A program made the translations under genes and the position numbers. A model generated the notes under the pieces. The model searched no databases, was not told where the DNA came from, and saw only the letters and a program-made list of their open reading frames with translations. From Candidatus Rifleibacteriota bacterium (lineage in GTDB: Bacteria; Riflebacteria; Ozemobacteria; Ozemobacterales; Ozemobacteraceae): DNA of 6,643 nt. Shown here piece by piece: positions 6,013-6,643 of the stretch. Every line of letters begins with the position of its first letter. The stretch's first letter is position 1. The stretch covers positions 1-6,643 of the forward strand of contig JAFXRA010000218.1 in the NCBI GenBank assembly GCA_017526725.1, written 5' to 3'.

Positions 6013-6130
6013 AGATAAGAATAGGAGAGCAGTAGAGCTACAGAGCATAGAGCGGACAGTAGACGCGAAACCTTCTATTTAGAGAGCAGAGATAAGAGTA
6101 AGAGAGATAAGAGGATTGTTTTAGTTCACT

Positions 6131-6149
6131 TCAAAGTCTTCGGACTTGA
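6131..6149. other. TTCG-loop hairpin
   Basis: AAGTC (6134-6138), loop TTCG (6139-6142) and GACTT (6143-6147) form a hairpin with the extra-stable C(UUCG)G closing arrangement on the plus strand. The stem extends by two pairs (6131-6132 with 6148-6149) past one bulged A. No clean T-run follows on either strand, so I do not call it a terminator. It may belong to the palindromic repeat that follows. Confidence 0.45.
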
Positions 6150-6178
6150 CTTTCTACTGTTTTGCAAAGTTCTCGAAA

Positions 6179-6222
6179 ATCCCCCAGTCTCTTCGTAGAC
6201 ATCCCCCCTTTGGTAAAGGGGG
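6179..6222. repeat. Palindromic intergenic repeat with CCCCCTTT / AAAGGGGG arms
   Basis: CCCCCTTT (6204-6211), loop GGT (6212-6214) and AAAGGGGG (6215-6222) form a perfect 8-bp hairpin. It is preceded by AATCCCCC (6179-6186, reading to the A before GTCT) and a small GTCT/AGAC hairpin (6187-6190 with 6197-6200). AATCCCCC followed by a CCCCCTTT palindrome is the form of dispersed intergenic elements I recall from cyanobacteria and other bacteria, which yield spurious PPFxKGG or PLYQRG peptides when translated. PLYQRG does appear on the minus strand here. Its dispersal in this genome cannot be tested from one window. Confidence 0.65.
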
Positions 6223-6265
6223 TAATTTAGGACAACACTTCCAACACTTATGACCCTTCGAATCT

Positions 6266-6301
6266 TTCCAACAACTCTAACAATTCCAACGATTCCCACA
6301 G
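6266..6301 (+). repeat. 9-bp tandem repeat, four units
   Basis: Four consecutive nonamers read TTCCAACAA, CTCTAACAA, TTCCAACGA and TTCCCACAG. Another TTCCAAC lies in the same 9-bp phase at 6239-6245, suggesting an older, longer array. Because 9 is a multiple of 3 it keeps an open frame on the minus strand, which explains the Val/Gly/Ile-rich spurious reading there. Just after it, GATTGC (6301-6306) and GCAATC (6311-6316) form a 6-bp hairpin with a GGTA loop. Confidence 0.65.
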
Positions 6302-6319
6302 ATTGCGGTAGCAATCGTC

Positions 6320-6354
6320 CCACAACGAAGTGTTCCACAGCGAAGCGTAACACT
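6320..6354. repeat. 15-bp direct repeat overlapping a bulged hairpin
   Basis: CCACAACGAAGTGT (6320-6333) and CCACAGCGAAGCGT (6335-6348) are direct repeats 15 bp apart that match at 12 of 14 positions. The second copy lies within a hairpin whose outer arms are AGTGTT (6329-6334) and AACACT (6349-6354), with inner AC/GT and GC/GC pairs around a GAA loop and two small bulges. It lies 12 bp downstream of the stop of the tRNA-dihydrouridine synthase gene but lacks a T-run, so termination by it is doubtful. Confidence 0.45.
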
Positions 6355-6366
6355 AATAAACAAAAA

Positions 6367-6643
6367 TCACCCAAAAAACTCTTTGCCTGCTTGTAATACT
6401 ACATTGGGATTTCTTTCCATACACAAACTTCTGCGTAATGTAGCAGAGTGGGGGTTGTTTTTCAGATAGCCAAAAAGATGCACTCTGAAGAGCGGCACTG
6501 CAGAAGAACCATGTTCCATCAGCATATCCATAAGATGATGTCTGAAAATTGGAAATCTTAATTCGGGCTTAAGTAATTCTTCATGACCTAAGAGCTGTGC
6601 ATAAAGCCAGGGTTTGCCGACACATCCGCGTCCTATCATAAAA
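6367..6643 (-). CDS. tRNA-dihydrouridine synthase, C-terminal part (N-terminus outside window)
   Basis: Dus enzymes are FMN-dependent and reduce specific uridines of tRNA to dihydrouridine using NADPH. The visible minus-strand frame is open from the window edge (a Phe codon precedes the first Met) to TGA at 6367-6369, about 91 codons. It opens with FMIGRGCVGKPWLYAQLLG, the conserved end of the TIM barrel; the GRG loop contacts the FMN phosphate and the G-x-P-W-L following it is diagnostic. The remainder, including FRVHLFGYLKNNPHSATLRRSL, fits the C-terminal helical tRNA-binding domain (usual form R-K-H-x-x-W-Y). Full Dus proteins are about 310-350 residues, so about two thirds is missing and the ATG at 6639 is an internal Met, not the start. 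The text looks closest to DusB-type, but I cannot assign the subfamily. Confidence 0.9.
   Translation of the reverse strand, partial: FMIGRGCVGKPWLYAQLLGHEELLKPELRFPIFRHHLMDMLMEHGSSAVPLFRVHLFGYLKNNPHSATLRRSLCMERNPNVVLQAGKEFFG

Larger units (their letters stand above)
5865..6366. other. Gene-free, repeat-rich intergenic region of about 500 bp
   Basis: Apart from the promoter at its left end I find no credible gene. From 5941 to 6118 the plus strand is purine-rich, with 7-8 bp tandem repeats. From about 6130 to 6360 it becomes pyrimidine/C-A-rich, with several hairpins, a CCCCC/GGGGG palindrome and a 9-bp tandem repeat. I see no tRNA-like fold, and no hairpin with a T-run that would end the tRNA-dihydrouridine synthase gene. 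The base composition differs visibly from the flanking genes. Confidence 0.75.

Noticed and set aside
6203..6223. CCCCCTTT/AAAGGGGG hairpin as terminator of the tRNA-dihydrouridine synthase gene
   Set aside because: No T-run follows it on the minus strand and it lies about 145 bp beyond the stop codon; a dispersed repeat explains it better.
6126..6374. 82-codon minus-strand open frame rich in Val/Gly/Ile, containing PLYQRG
   Set aside because: It is produced by translating the 9-bp repeat and the CCCCC/GGGGG palindrome, overlaps the end of the tRNA-dihydrouridine synthase gene, and has no family features. PLYQRG is a known spurious product of such repeats.

Overview
The window is AT-rich bacterial chromosome with closely spaced housekeeping genes and no sign of phage, plasmid or insertion sequence. 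Several traits hint at a cyanobacterium-related non-photosynthetic lineage (Melainabacteria/Vampirovibrionia, for example gut Gastranaerophilales): a membrane protein joining zinc ribbons to an S-layer-homology-like domain, short tandem heptamers between genes, a GGGGG/CCCCC palindromic intergenic repeat, and a class A penicillin-binding protein with a C-terminal Cys module. This placement is inference and only moderately secure. Stop codons (TAA, one TGA) fit the standard code.

Layout. (1) 1-718, minus: 5' two-thirds of trpS (tryptophanyl-tRNA synthetase), cut by the window edge. (2) 719-930: divergent promoter region, with a good sigma70-type promoter on each strand and a four-copy GGG heptamer block with a G-quadruplex pattern between them. 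(3) 931-3303, plus: a class A penicillin-binding protein (glycosyltransferase plus transpeptidase) with a very acidic cytoplasmic N-terminus. (4) 3388-4278, plus: a membrane protein with a double zinc ribbon and an SLH-like domain, probably read through from the PBP gene. (5) 4286-4318: a strong bidirectional terminator. (6) 4323-5117, minus: an Hfq-type Sm protein carrying an unusual 189-residue Tyr-Arg-Arg-Asp repeat tail. (7) 5181-5864, minus: a soluble protein joining a cyclic-nucleotide-binding-like domain to a miniature chemoreceptor tip hairpin, with its own near-consensus promoter. (8) 5865-6366: about 500 bp without a credible gene, packed with short tandem repeats and hairpins. (9) 6367-6643, minus: C-terminal part of a tRNA-dihydrouridine synthase, cut by the window edge.

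The PBP and the SLH-like protein suggest a cell-envelope pair: one builds peptidoglycan and the other could contact it. The CNB/MCP-tip gene lies 63 bp upstream of the hfq-like gene on the same strand with no terminator visible between them, so a signal-sensing protein and an RNA-binding protein may share a transcript. The most unusual items are the Hfq tail and the CNB/MCP-tip fusion. I see no complete new defence or mobile system.
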